From: Henckelia pumila
Taxonomy: Eukaryota > Streptophyta > Magnoliopsida > Lamiales > Gesneriaceae
Assembly (NCBI RefSeq): GCF_033568475.1
Contig: NW_027331833.1
Location: 5,084,001-5,148,000, forward strand
Length of the DNA: 64,000 nt
Reading direction: 5' to 3'
The notes below the pieces were generated by a model that worked only from the letters and a program-made list of their open reading frames with translations, searched no databases and was not told the origin of the DNA. Each line of letters begins with the position of its first letter. The first letter of the stretch is position 1. Below are positions 21,929 to 34,503 of this stretch, piece after piece. Position numbers and translations under genes: made by a program.

Positions 21929-24900
21929 TTCTCCCCCTATTAAAAGATTTCGTCCTCAAAATCTAGGGTTTACCTCGAGAACATAACATAGACCACTTGT
22001 CCAATCCACCAATAGTTTCGGTTCGAAGCATTTGGTCGAACAACCTTTGACAACCCCAAACCTCGCTCAACCTGCAGGGTCTGTTTAATCACTGAACCAC
22101 ATCAGAACTTATACTCTGCTTAGAATCCGCGCCAATTCTAAACTCGCACGCATTTAACAATCACTCTGGAAATCATCGCCTAATTATCCGCAATCCTGCT
22201 AGAATTGTGTAACACTACTGACTACCGTCAGTTATCCATCGTTAACCGCAAACGATACGGCACATTCGGTCCAAATTGCCGACGGTATCAGCCACACTGT
22301 CTACAAATCTTTAGCGATGACACTCCTGTAAAGATCATAACTAGTCATCATCTATTACTAGACACGCACGAACACCATCTCTGCCCAACGAGAAAAACAA
22401 GATACAACACGTTGTATCTCACTGGTCTAACGCTAACATCGCATCCCTCAATGTTATCACAAAGCGCTAAACAATCGATCTAGATTCAAATCTCGATCAA
22501 ATCCTGGAGATCTCTTTCCAAAAACTCTTCCGAGTTACTCCTGATCACTAAGGATAAAATATTTATTCCCAAAACAGTACCTTATGCAAAGAAAAATGGA
22601 AACTACCGGCCACCATATCGCAAAGCAATCGCATCGCTGCACACCACTCTAACCATCTAAAATCCTCAGACTGATTGCGATCAACCTTGATCCGAATCTC
22701 GCTATCGTAGATAGCATCTACTCGATCACAACAGTCATCCTACCAAGGATACAACCAAATCTTGACAATTTTCTAGCATCATAGTACGTACCTTCAGTAC
22801 TTACCCTGCCCGATGCTGAAGAACGTTCCCAAATAACACCAACTAATTAAACAGATGACAAAATCTCTGTCTACTAACCCCAATTGTGACAAAATAATTT
22901 TACACAATTTCTTGTCTTTATGCACTCTTTGAGGTCGTCGCCTCGAAATACACTACCATCATGCTGAAAATCTCAGATGGACTAACACCATTCTCGACAT
23001 TAGTAGTTTGTATCGAACTCTTACCTCTATCTCGTCACTAGAGATAGTATCGACGAAAACGATTCCGGTTATCCTATCCTAGATAGCAAAAATCCTTGAT
23101 TCATTAACTGGGATAACCAAACTGGTTCACCTCGATCCTACACAAAAAATCTATCAATACTAGTGGCAATCCCACTATCTCAATCTCTTAATGACACAGC
23201 ACATCAGAACACACTGGGACAACAATCCTGCCAGACTAAAAAACACAATTCTTAGCTGTTGTCTCATCCCATGAAACAACTGATGCTAACCTGCTAATGC
23301 TCATTGAAATCCATAAGCACTTGTCGAATCGCCTCTCAAGAACAACTCTTGAGAGTTCTGCTGGAAGCACCCAAGCAAAACACTCCAACTGCAGTTTCCC
23401 CAAACATTTTCCACTGACAATCCTGGAACAATCACTAAATCCTATTTTCGCAAACTGGATCAATCATTGCTAACACCAAGCAATGCTCAGATCAAAATCC
23501 GGCACTGGTAACCTCGGCGAAGCTATCAACGAACTATGATCATAAGAGCCAACCTATGACCACTTTCATGATCCGCAGAACCCTATAGGCCCGATTCTCG
23601 AATTCCTGGAGATCCTTAACGACTGAATAATTCCATAAATTCACTTGAACCATTGTATCTAAGCATACCATACTTATAGTATTATCCCCAGTACTTCCTG
23701 ATTCTCTATATCCCAACTCAGCACCGATTGGAATAATCTGATCGATCAAGTCGATCTACTGTGGCTCTCGCTCTGCCTGACGATATCAACCCTAATCAAA
23801 AAATTACTTATCAATGAAAAACTATCATGGCTCGATCAATATCGATGATCTCATTGCCACACGTCCGCTAATCCCAAATACTGGGAGTCAAAAGAGTCAT
23901 ACCTGATTCAATCCTCTATCTCTGACATAGTCAAACAATAGCTATGAGTAGTCACTAGGGTCAAGCCTGCACCAGTCTAGACATACTATCCATTGTCTAT
24001 GTTCATTCAAGATGATCATTAGGACTTGCCAAACCCAAGACGCAATACAAGTCCGAAAGATTCCAACTATCGCTGAACATGCTCCTGATAATTATATACC
24101 TAGCTAAGACTGCAACAAATCAAGACTGAGGTAACCTACCACGATGTTCCACCTGGAATCACCACCAAGTGTACACTGGCATAAGTCACACTTCCCTCAT
24201 GCCTCAAATAGTCGTACAATCCTTAGCATCGGATATAATCCATTACTGAAGGAAACAATCATTGCTGGAAAATACTCACCCCCGAGTCAATGTGCCAGAC
24301 AGTTTAAAAACTCATGTCTTGGATAACCCCTATCACAAGAGAACCCAATCACCGACTAGATCCACTAGTCTAGAAGTATCCCATAGACTAAAACTATCTG
24401 CTCAGAGTACACGCTCGTCAAGGAAATCCCTCCAAGACTGGTCCTCACGGCAGAAATCCAAACCAATATATCTGACGATAGCCAGAAGATATCTAAACCA
24501 CTGATACCTAACCAGACATCTAATCCAAGGTCATACCCCATCGTGACTGTTACCAAAACTTTAGACTGAGTAGCCTTTCCACCGCCAATCCTGAAGCACG
24601 AAGGCTCCCAGGCAACCTCCGAAGTACAAAGACTCCCAGAGTAACACTGCATAGGGTCGCGCCCCATCACATCTAGTCATGGTCATAGTCCACAACTCTC
24701 GGCATATACTCGACCTTGTTCCTGATGAAATCCCATCATCGCAATTCTCAACCTTACGAAGGTCAAACAGAATATTGTTCTAAGGAAACAACCTAGAACA
24801 AAGCCCAAAGTTCCAAACCAAACCATATCCCCATGCCTCCTGATGAATCACTTCATCACTGACACTAACCCAGTCAAACGACTAATTAGGTCAATCCTAG

Positions 24901-25964
24901 GGAAAAACACCTAGACTAACCCCAAGTCAATCATTGACAATCGACTTACTCAAAACCTATGAGTTATAATAGTTGAACACTAATCAACTAGAACCATGCC
25001 AATCTTAGCAAAATCACTTGCAATCGTTCACGAATTGCTGGATAAATAATATATGTATCATTGCTTCAAGTTATGTACAATTCCCTTTATTACAATCTCA
25101 TGTAATACAATTATAGTATTCCAAAAATACAACGAAACTGTACATCCAATAACTTGAAATGATACAACTGGATTTTGATGATTCATTACAAATGAAATAT
25201 TGTTTACAATTACAAAATACAGTATTTAAATCCTCGTACTAGTCTTCGTTCCTTCAGCATGAAGTTTCTAATATGCGCATACATCAATGCAAGCATACTC
25301 CTGACCAATCTCTCTACCCGTCCTCCTGCAAAGACATCCGGAGAAATGATCTGTGCTCGCTAAACAGCTATGCTCTGCATCAGTGCCTGCCAGCCGTTCT
25401 CTTCTGCTCACGATCTACCGTCAGCTTTCTTCTTGTAATTATCTCATGCTTTTGGACATGAAGTTTCTCGTTTGCCTACCAAACGCATCGATACATGCAT
25501 ACCAGAAAAACCATGTTCTGCATGAGTTTAATGACCTTACGCTCAAAACTCGTCATGCCTTAAGCACTCGAGGCATTTTCTAGTGAAGGTCTATTTGACA
25601 ATCTCTCCAACTACGATTGGAGAATCTCCAGAGTAGTGTCATCATGGTATGGACTGTAGAGATGCAAGCATCAAGTGCGTCCCAACCAAACCTATGTCAC
25701 TGCCTCTAACATCGGGTACTCTATCCAAAGCTAGGATCCATATGAGTAAAGGTCTCGAAAACTCGGACACGATCTGTCGTCCATGTCCGTACTTGCTGTA
25801 ATCCCATAAGCCAAATCTTCATAAATCCTGTCGATGATGATAGTCTTCAGGAAACATAATCGCCGCCTCATCACCTCTTCCATGATCTCATTAATCCTAA
25901 AAGGATAACCCAAAGTCTCAATACCATATCACAAGTCTCTTGCATTCAGCTTTTATACCATAAA
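21929..25964 (-). other. Interior of the 6.3-kb element, no intact coding
   Basis: On the minus strand the PPT AATAGGGGGAGAA lies at 21929-21941, just upstream of the 3' LTR. The preceding bases spell DFEDEIF and a stop, as at the end of Tekay-like polyproteins. The PBS-like TGGTATAAAAGC is at 25949-25960. All longer ORFs inside (about 60-100 codons) lack family motifs. I see no RT YVDD box, zinc knuckle or integrase core. Confidence 0.7.
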
Positions 25965-26959
25965 TGTAGCGACCCTACCAGATCCACTACCTAATCAGAG
26001 TTAAGAGCATAATTAAGCATGTATTAAATAAATCGCTGCGAAAGACTTAAATACAAGAAGACCGGTGGAATACAACCGGTTAAACAAATTTGATTATACA
26101 ACCCAATCGAATAACTTAAATAAAACCTACAGCTAATCTTGATGTATTCAAGGGTCACTGGCCTCTCCAAGCTCCTGGTGCTAAATCCTGCACCTCCACC
26201 GGCCCCGTCGAATGGGGTGTCCAGATACACAAAAAAGACTGGACGTGAGCTCTAAGCTCAATACGCAAATACGGATAAACATAAAAATAATATGCAAACA
26301 CATAAATGCAACATATAAGCATGCATATCCGCTGGCAATCTCAGTCAGTACTTACGTATCTTACTACAGGAAGTCCTAGTAGTTCCACTCTAGGTTTCAT
26401 GCCTATCATCAACTCTATAATGCAAATACCCATGCATCATCTATTAAGCTTTAAAAGCCTTAAATAAGCTATTGCTTACTCCTAAATAATTTAAGGAGAC
26501 CATAGCTATACCTGCGTCTGTCGTCAGCCCATTGATGGCGACTGCCTCAAAACTTAGGCACAGCTTTGCTTCGCCACCGAGATCGCTCCGATACTTTCGG
26601 ATTCCCAAAAGGACGCCTAGAAATCCCTAGATCTGAGTTAGAAGGCTAATAAACGAGAGAGAATAGAGGAGAGGTGCGAGTTGGAATGAAGCCTCGGATC
26701 CCATATTTATAGACGCGGAATGGAAAGTCCGTTCCTACATCGTTGTGTCCGATGTCCCATCATGTTCGTAAGAAATGACATCATCTTGCTGACGTCACGG
26801 ATGACATCAGCTGGCACAAACATTGCATCTGTTCCCCGGAAGTTGCTTCCGTTCTAGGTCACCCTTCGGGCCATTTCTGATCATTATGAATCCATTTTTG
26901 AAGTCCGTTAATCCAACAGAAATCTCGTTAATCACTAATTACGGATACGGGTCACTACA
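25965..26959 (-). repeat. 5' LTR of the 6.3-kb element
   Basis: 995 bp. Its plus-strand ends are TGTAGCGACC and CACTACA. It is shorter than the other LTR by the ~270-bp block. The apparent ORF start at 26823 is LTR sequence read into the copia frame and is not a real start. Confidence 0.9.
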
Positions 26960-27699
26960 TGATCCAATGACCTTCAAGGAAGCGTTGTCTGATGTCAATT
27001 CATCCAAGTGGCTTGAAGCTATGGAATCTGAGATGAATTTCATGCATTCGAATCAATTGTGGAATCTTGTGGATCCACCTGAAGGAATTGTTCCTATAGG
27101 GTATAAATGGATTTACAAGAAGAAACTTGGGGCGGATGGGAAGGTGGTGACCTTCAAGGTGCGATTGGTAGCAAAAGGTTATACTCAAATACAAGAAGGT
27201 AACTTTGAAGAAACTTTTTCTCCAGTCGCAATGTTCAACTCTATAAGGATAATGCTAGCCATAGCAGCATGGTATGACTGTGAAATATGGCGGATGGATG
27301 TGAGGACGACCTTTATAAATGGGGATATTAATGAAGAGATTTACATGTCTCAGCCTGAAAGGTTTACATCTATCGGAAGTGAGCATATGGTATGCAAACT
27401 TCAGAGATCTATTTATGGTCTCAAGTAGGCATCTAGGAACTGGAACCTCAGATTTGACGGTACAATCAAAGAGTTTGGATTTACTAAGAATCTAGAGGAA
27501 CCCTGTGTGTATAAAAAGTTCATTGGGAGTTCTGTGACATTCCTGGTACTTTATGTTGATGACATTCTACTCATTGAAAATGATGTTGGAATGTTGCAAT
27601 CAACTAAAGTATTGTTAGCGAGTAAGTTCTCGATGCAGAACTTGAGTGAATCATCTTTTGTATTAGGAATACAAATCTATAGAGGTAGATCAAAAAGAT
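26960..27699 (+). pseudogene. Copia reverse transcriptase, part 1
   Basis: Resumes the copia frame after the TSD with DPMTFKEALSDVNSSKWLEA. It has the conserved KWIYKKKLGADGKVVTFK and MDVRTTFINGDINEEIYM blocks (copia consensus has KTAFLNG). A stop at 27426 interrupts SIYGLK. The catalytic FLVLYVDDILLIEN box follows at about 27540-27580. The part ends at 27699 (TSD AAGAT), where a solo LTR is inserted. Confidence 0.9.
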
Positions 27700-30600
27700 T
27701 GTAGTACCTAAAATCCAATTTACTAAATTGCATGCATTAAAGTTAATAAATATTAGGATTTATTATTTTTAGGTTTAATTGATTTAAATTCTTTATGTGA
27801 ACTATGTGTTAATAAAATATTTTATTATTTATTCAAATAATTTTATTGTACTAACTATTTAATTAATGTTTTTAATTGTTTAAGTTTATTTGTCAAATGA
27901 TTTTTATTGTGCAACTTAATTGTTTTAATATTTTAAAGGTTTAATCTTGCATATTTAAATGATTTTTTTTACTTGTTTAGTTTATTCTTTTAAACGATTT
28001 TAACCATTTAGCTTATTTGTTTAAATATTTTTTGAGTGTCCAACTTATTTATTTTAAATAACCTAAGTTTAGCGGTTAGTTATTTTAAATTATTTTAAAA
28101 GCCTAGATTATTTATTTAAATGCTTTTTAATTGTTCAAATCATTTTAAAGGCTTTATTTTTGCTTGTGTATTTATTTAAATTTTTTTTAAACGTTTGTCT
28201 AGTTTGTTAAAAATTATTTTAATCGCTTTGTTTGTTATTTAAATATTTTACTCGTTGTCGTGACATCAGAATATTTAAAGCGTTTAATTCTTGGATTTTC
28301 AAGCTTGTGTTTTATTTAGTGCTATAAAATGTATGAACCTAGTTGCTATTATGGATTGACACTATTTATAAGTGTGTAACATTTTTTTCCGAAAATTCAC
28401 ACACTCATATACCTATACTTACATCTATACATACACACACCTACCCACTCAAACTTAATACATAACCCTAGCCCCTAAAATTCATACTCAAATCTCACTC
28501 ATTTCACACACACACACACACGACTCCCCCATTCTTCTCCAACACAATCCATCGGCCATCTTCTTACCTTATTCTTCACTAGCGCCGCCGCAGCTCCTCC
28601 ATCTTCTTCCTGTCCAGAGAGCCTTCCTCCTAGGCGAGCTGTTAGACTGTTACAGCTCCTCCCTTGAGCTCGGATTCCAACTCGTTCCAGCTAGTTCATT
28701 TCGTCCCAAGCTCACTCGAGCTCTTGATTTTTTGGTTTTTGGTAGCTTAGGCAAGGATATGGTTCTTTCTCTTTCTCATGTAGATTAGTATATTTTGTGC
28801 CTAGCATTTCTTGAAATTTCGAAAATTTATGTATGCCTATATGTGCCCTGTTCGAGTTTTCTCATTTCTGCTGAGATTCTACTTCATACATGCGTGAGAA
28901 AATGTGATATTTTGGTTTCTTGTTGAAGGTTGAAATTGGTATGAGTTTGAAATGTTGATTGCATTGATGCCTTGTTCTTTTTCAAAAAAAATTCAGAATA
29001 ATGTTGGTCAAAACAATTCCATTTTCATGCTTGAGAAATGTTTATATTATGGTTATGGTTGAGGTTTGAAAAGGATTTAAATTCTGAAATGGTGATGGTA
29101 TTGATGCTTGTTGGTTTCGAAAATTTCAGATTTGTTTCCCTAGCTTGTTGGTTCGAAAATGTTGTGTTTTATTTGTGTTGATTTGGATGGTGGATTAGGG
29201 GCTACCATGGATGAAATGTAGTTCACATGGTAGTATTAGGATGGGTTGAAGTTAGATCTTGAGTTAGTTTTGAGGAAACTTCGATTGGTCTAGAGTTTAT
29301 GGGCTCAGTTTTGGTTGCCATGTTGAGCTCAGTTTGAGCTGTTTGTGGCAAGTTTAAGGGGGTTTTGGGTGAGCTTAAATGTTGGTTATGATACTAGGAT
29401 AGTGGCTGGAGTTTGGAGACATATAGATAAGTTTTTGGATTGAGTATGAGGAATGGACACAAGCAGAATTCTTGGATATGTGTTGGGCTGTCCGGAAATT
29501 GGTTTTTAAAACAGGGTTAGACTCGGTTTTTGGTTAAGGGATTGGGTTTGGAAATGGTCTAAGATGTTAGGAATACGTCGGTGAAAGCGAGAATTAATTC
29601 GGTTAAGTTTTGGTTGGGTTATAAGCTTATGAAGGAATAGGTGCAGAATTTTAGTGTCTTAAGCTTGCTGCCCGGAAACGGAATTTTTATAAAACGATTG
29701 CTTAAGAATAAAATTCCGAGGATGATTTCTCTACTTAGTTCTAAGTGTCATGGAGTCGTGGTTTCAAGCGGAATCCTTTTTGAATAAGAATCGAGCAAGT
29801 TACAAATTTTGCGGGAAAACTGCTCGAATTTGTATTAAGCGCAAATTATGGGTTAAATTTCCATCATTTGGTTTGTCTCCTAAATCACCATCCCGGTCAT
29901 CCTTGTGTGAGTCATTTGCATGATTATCGATCAAATATTACACGTACGTTATATTTACATATGCATGTTAAGTCCATATTCAAGTATGAAAGAAAATATT
30001 TTAGGAACGAAGTGAGATGATTGTGACTATAGAAAGTATGAGTTTGGACGGGCTAGTAGACGTTCTGGCTTCCCTTACCAAATTTATGGGTTTGGATGGG
30101 CCGGGAGAAATCCTAGCTTCCCTTACCAAGTATGGGCAAGACGGGTTGGGATAAATCCTGACTTCCTTGCGGCATAGTGCACTGCAGCCATGATCATGAT
30201 CGAAATCACAGAGTCACAATTCAAGGATCTAAGTTCAAATATTTATGTCTATGTTCCAGAACAGTTTATTTAGTTGCAGTTACAGTTCAAAATATTTATG
30301 ACTATGTTTTAGTACATTTTATGCAGTTACATTGATTATTTATGACTTAGCCATGCATATATTATATTTATGCTCTCTCATTTTAGAATTCTATTTTGTT
30401 TAAAGTAAGGGTACAAAACATAGTATTTTTAGTATATGCTACTTTAAATCTACGTGTGCTTGTATTTATGTAGTTCTCGTTATCCCCCCATATTCTTGCT
30501 GAGTCATTTAGACTCACTACACTTATTGTTTTCAGGTGAGGAGTATTTCATTTAGATCGAGCGGTAAGACTATCGAGTGGACTGCGATGCGGGCACAACA

Positions 30601-30967
30601 CATCCCTCCGACCTATGCTCGTCTTCCGCATAGTTACTAGAATTTATATGTTATGAAGCATTTATTTTGCTTATTTGTCAAATGTATATGTAATGTTTAG
30701 TTAGAATTGTTTTGGGCATGTAAACATTATATTTTTAAACACTTTTGGATATTTGTTATGTCGAATCTCTTCCTTGGGTTCTCGTTCTTTTTTCGGTTTA
30801 GTTTACTTGTGTCGTCGGTTGTTTATTTCTTTCATTTTATTTTGTTTTCTGTCTGAGACAGACGGATTTTCACTTAAACAAATAGGTCATGCCGAAATTT
30901 TTATAAAATTTTCTGAAAAATCCGCATTTTATTTAATTATTACTTATGTTGAGTTAGGGTCGTTTCA
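27700..30967 (+). mobile_element. Solo LTR, 3.3 kb, Tekay-like gypsy
   Basis: TGTAGTACC at the left and GTCGTTTCA at the right are flanked by a perfect 5-bp TSD, AAGAT (27695-27699 and 30968-30972). Within it, TTGCTGAGTCATTTAGACTC at ~30496 resembles a phrase common in plant Tekay LTRs. It has no PBS, PPT or coding domain, so it is best read as a solo LTR left by recombination between LTRs. It also contains a short (AC)n run near 28507. ORF 30753-31046 crosses the junction and is not a gene. Confidence 0.85.
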
Positions 30968-31287
30968 AAGATTGCTTGGTTTCACCCAGTATACATACAT
31001 TGATACAATCGTGAATAGATTCTCGATGGAAGAGTCCAAGAGATGACATCTACCAATGTGTCATGACATGTCCCTATCCAAGTCCATTACTCCCAAGACT
31101 GATGCAGAGATAGAGGCGATGACACACATTCCATATGCATCTGCTATTGGTAGTATCATCTATGCGATGATATCTACGCGTTCTGACGTGGAATTTGCAC
31201 TGAGTATTGCAAGTAGATATCAATCGAACCCTAGTCTTTCACACTGGAAATTTGTCAAAGACATCCTCAAATACTTGAGAAGGACTA
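30968..31287 (+). pseudogene. Copia reverse transcriptase/connection, part 2
   Basis: The copia frame resumes with LLGFTQYTYIDTIVNRFSM, a stop near 31043, then MCHDMSLSKSITPK, PYASAIGSIIYAMISTRSDV and SHWKFVKDILKYLRRT. These are the conserved blocks after the RT palm. It stops at TSD GACTA (31283-31287). Confidence 0.88.
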
Positions 31288-32671
31288 TGTAGTGACCTGC
31301 ACCATGATCACATATTAAACAAGAGCTTACGCATGCATTTAACTTAATAAAGAAATAATCCAAAATTAACAGCGAAAACCACAAAACAAATCACAATCTC
31401 AAGGAAATGAATCTGTAAATACTTAGTTATACAACTATATCGAAAATGTATAAACCCAAATGAATCAAATACTGAAAGTCTAGTCAGAATACCAACATCT
31501 CCAACTACTGCCAACCTGCAGTCTAAGCTCTCCTGGAACCACCCGCATCATCCAAACGCAAACCTGCCCTATGGAATAAGGTGTTCCAAAAACAGTACGA
31601 GGACATGAGCATAAAACTCTCACACGAGAGTATGAGTATACAATGATTATATGTGCATGTATGCAAGTATACCAAGTACCAAGACACACAGGTCTAGAAT
31701 CAAGCTCATAATTCGAGCCCAGGGTATATAGCGCGCTGCGCCGTCGCATCAAGAGATGGCTCCTATACCTAGTGGATAATGGTGACCTGATACTAGTACA
31801 AGTGATCAACAATAACGGTGACCTGACACAAGAATTACGTATCCAACCATCCACAACTCGTAGGGCGAGCGCCCTAATATAGGATCTCAAAGATACAAGA
31901 TCAAGATGCTCATTTATGCAACATACTGTCATGACATGCTATACAGATAAAGTCATATAAAACATGCAACCACATAATACATGAATACTCAGTCTGGATA
32001 TCTCGAAAAGTACTTTCGTACCTTATTCACTAGGCAAGCTAAAGCAGCTCAAAGTCCTCGCCTAAAATCCGCACTAAATACAAAATACTCATGCATCATA
32101 ACCATATTCTAAAAGTGTTAACTAAGCTATTTCATAATCTCTAACTATTTATAAAGAACTTAGGAATACCTCTGTCCATCGTCAACATTTTGTTGTCGAA
32201 TGCCTCAGAACTTGGGCACAACTCCGCAACGACCTCTGGACGCCTCGTCAAGGCCCCACCCCTCGACAACTAAGGCTAGGAAGCACCTAAAACACCCAAG
32301 AACCAAGAGAATAATTTTGAAATTGGTGTGAAAATGTGAATCTCCGATGACCTATTTATAGGCAACGATCGGACGGTCCGATCTACATGCCCTTGCCATA
32401 TGTCGTGATATCGTTGACACATGTTCTGCCACCTCATTAGATGGTCCGATCTCTAGATCGGACACACCGATCCCTGACACGTGTCTATCCAAATTTTACA
32501 CATCAGAAATGCATGGCCTACCTAGATCGAACGTTCCGAACCCAGTACAGGCTCCGATCTCCTCCGAGTCCATTTTTCAATTTTCTTTAATTATATCCAA
32601 TTTAATCCCTTAATCCATTCCTTAATCATATTTGGTCAATTAATCTTGTAAAATGGAATCGGGCTACTACA
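31288..32671 (-). mobile_element. Solo LTR, 1.4 kb, gypsy type
   Basis: A 1,384-bp LTR with plus-strand ends TGTAGTGACC and GCTACTACA. It is flanked by a perfect 5-bp TSD, GACTA (31283-31287 and 32672-32676). On the minus strand it starts TGTAGTAGCCCG, followed by an array of TCGGA/TCCGA motifs (32366-32570) and a TATA-like CCTATAAATAG at about 32350. No PBS, PPT or coding domain is present. It is a relative of the fragment at 14207-14494 and of the LTR at 62536-64000. Confidence 0.88.
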
Positions 32672-33200
32672 GACTAAGAATATGTTCTTGGTCTATGGGT
32701 GTGGAGAACTGAAATTTGAAGGCTATACCGACTCTAGCTTCCAAAGCGATATCGTTGATTCGAAGTCAACTTCTGGGTTTGTATTCATGCTCAATAGTGC
32801 TGCTGTCTCTTGGAAGAGTTCCAAACAAAACAGCACCGCGGATTCCACCACTGAGGCCGAATACATTGTTGCATCAGATGCAGCAAAAGAAGCTATTCGG
32901 ATAAGGAATTTCATCCAAGATTTGGGCGTTATTCCTAAAGGATTTTCTCCAGTCCCGGTGTACTGCGACAACACGGGCGTTGTTGCTCAGGAAAAGGAAC
33001 CGTGGTCTTATCAGAAATCCAACCATGTACTGAGAAAATACCACATCATCCGGGAGATTGTGGAAAGAGGAGAAATGTCGTTAGACAGAGTCGCCTCCGC
33101 AGATAATGTTGTTGATCCACTAACTAAGCCTTTACCAGGACCATTGTTTGAAAAGCATCGCCAATCAATGAGTTTGAAGCATATGGGTAGTTGGCTCTAG
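32672..33200 (+). pseudogene. Copia RNase H, part 3 of the coding region
   Basis: Reads FEGYTDSSFQSDIVDSKSTS (first Asp), then STADSTTEAEYIVASDA (Glu), VPVYCDNTGVV (Asp) and VDPLTKPLPGPLFEKH, the normal copia RNase H sequence, ending at a stop at 33198. This part is open over its length and is the best preserved piece of the copia. Confidence 0.9.
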
Positions 33201-33214
33201 TTCAATTGGGAGAT
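33201..33214 (+). other. Copia polypurine tract
   Basis: TTCAATTGGGAGAT directly precedes the 3' LTR. It matches the TGGGAGAT-type PPT of many plant copia elements. Confidence 0.7.
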
Positions 33215-34077
33215 TGTTAGAGTAGGTGCCCGTTGAGCCAAGTGTTGGCCGAGGGTCCTTGTAATAACTCTTGTATGACAATTTTTATTTTAATTATATT
33301 TTAATTATTTAATTTGACACATTTTTATCTGTATACCCATGATAGTTGCATAGATAAAGCCCTTGAATATAAAAATAGTAGAAAGAATATGAGATGGTCA
33401 GGTGATGACTATCATGAAACTCATATTTGGAATACTGTATATTCTAAACCGTTCCTTGTCGATTCATCCGCCACAAAGAAGGATAAAGGCCGCTCGAACT
33501 TGAGACTAGTATTTGCGATGTGAGTACCATGTTTCTTTGGTAGGGGACATGGTAATGTCCAAACATGCAAATAGGTGCTCCTTGTAGAGTGCATTGAACA
33601 ACCCTTCCTAAAGGACTTTTCAAGTGATTCTCATTTATCGAGTGGAAATCTCCTAGTTTATAGTTGTATACCATTAGTCCTTATGACCCAGGACAACATG
33701 AAGACTCTATATGCTAGCGCTTCACTTTGACTTGTTTACCGACTCAACTGGGGTCATCAGATGGCAAGGTTGGGTGTTGTGTTGAAACATGTAGGAGTCG
33801 ATGCATTGTAGTCGGGATTCACCGCTTACCTTCGGGTATGGATATCCTATGTGATCTCATGCATATGTAGCTTGAAATTTTTTATCAGAGTAGGTGATAA
33901 TTAAGAAATGGGTTTCTTGAATTACAACTTCGATGCAACTACGGCATGACACATAGTTATCGATTAAATGACAACTCTCGATAAACCAATGATTGTCGAA
34001 TCGGTCGGGATATATGAGTTGAAGGGACCGTAATGTACGTTAACCATAATTGAATGGTTCTTGTAGACATTATCATT
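33215..34077 (+). repeat. 3' LTR of the copia element, truncated
   Basis: Starts TGTTAGAGTAGGTGCCCG and follows the 5' LTR to about GACATTATCATT (matching 15340-15350 of the 5' LTR). It then breaks off into unrelated copia gag sequence. About 1.27 kb of the LTR, including its end and TSD, is missing. Confidence 0.88.
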
Positions 34078-34503
34078 GGTGGCGGTAGCAATAAATGGAA
34101 TCAAAGATGGAAACCGTGAGTCAATGAGGATATTTAATATCAGTTGATCCTGACGGATCCAGTCTGTGTACGCAGGATTCAGCGTTTGGGTAGTGGCGGT
34201 CGTGACTAATTTCGTTGGACAGGGATGAGAACCATCAACAAATCCAAGTAGATCATGCCCAATAAGGAGAGTCGTGAACTGAAGACGTCATGGGAGAAAA
34301 TTAGAGGAGGTGAGCTTCAAGGGCGCAAGAGCAGCAACATTGAAGGAGATTGGAGTAGCAGGGACAGCGGCTGGAATGGTGGTGGCGACCATAGAAGCGG
34401 CGGTGGCGGCTCAACAAAAGATGGAAGGCGTCGGAGGATATTTGGTGTATTAGGATTAGGGTTTAGTGGCATATGTCAGGGACTTCTGATACCATGTAGA
34501 AAC
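34078..34503 (-). pseudogene. gag start of a second copia element, truncated
   Basis: On the minus strand a copia gag N-terminal domain is readable: FNVAALAPLKLTSSNFLP, a stop where the conserved Trp is expected (TGA for TGG), then LLIGHDLLGFVDGSHPCP and WIRQDQLILNILIDS. It is cut at 34078. The PBS (TGGTATCAGAAG on minus, 34483-34494) separates it from the LTR on its right. The plus-strand ORF at 34255-34506 is a shadow. Confidence 0.78.

Larger units (their letters stand above)
20635..26959 (-). mobile_element. 6.3-kb LTR retrotransposon inserted in the copia (non-coding, LARD-like)
   Basis: Two LTRs (20635-21928 and 25965-26959) flank a 4.0-kb interior. A perfect 5-bp TSD, TGATC, borders the whole (20630-20634 and 26960-26964). 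On the minus strand a PBS follows the 26959-25965 LTR and a PPT precedes the 21928-20635 LTR, so transcription is leftward. The interior has no recognisable gag, RT or integrase beyond a terminal phrase (DFEDEIF) typical of the end of chromovirus integrase. It is either a decayed chromovirus or a non-autonomous derivative. Confidence 0.9.
14495..34077 (+). mobile_element. Ty1/copia retrotransposon, composite nest
   Basis: The element runs 5' LTR (14495-16631), PBS, leader, gag, protease, integrase, RT, RNase H, PPT and a truncated 3' LTR (33215-34077), in copia domain order. Three later insertions interrupt it: 20635-26959, 27700-30967 and 31288-32671, with TSDs TGATC, AAGAT and GACTA. Removing them brings the copia reading frame back together at each site. 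About 8.6 kb of the span is copia. Stops, frameshifts and the broken 3' LTR make it inactive. Confidence 0.92.

Noticed and set aside
26823-26959. N-terminus of a 201-codon ORF upstream of the copia RT
   Set aside because: These codons are LTR sequence of the inserted element that happens to be open in the copia frame. True copia coding starts at 26960.
28507-28521. Short (AC)n repeat as a CRISPR-like or regulatory array
   Set aside because: A plain microsatellite inside an LTR, with no spacer structure.
27700-30967. A complete small retrotransposon or captured gene in the copia
   Set aside because: Single TG...CA unit with a perfect TSD and no internal PBS, PPT or second LTR, so a solo LTR explains it.
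31480-31932. 150-codon minus-strand ORF inside the solo LTR
   Set aside because: Lies wholly in LTR sequence with TSDs on both sides and has no recognisable domain.
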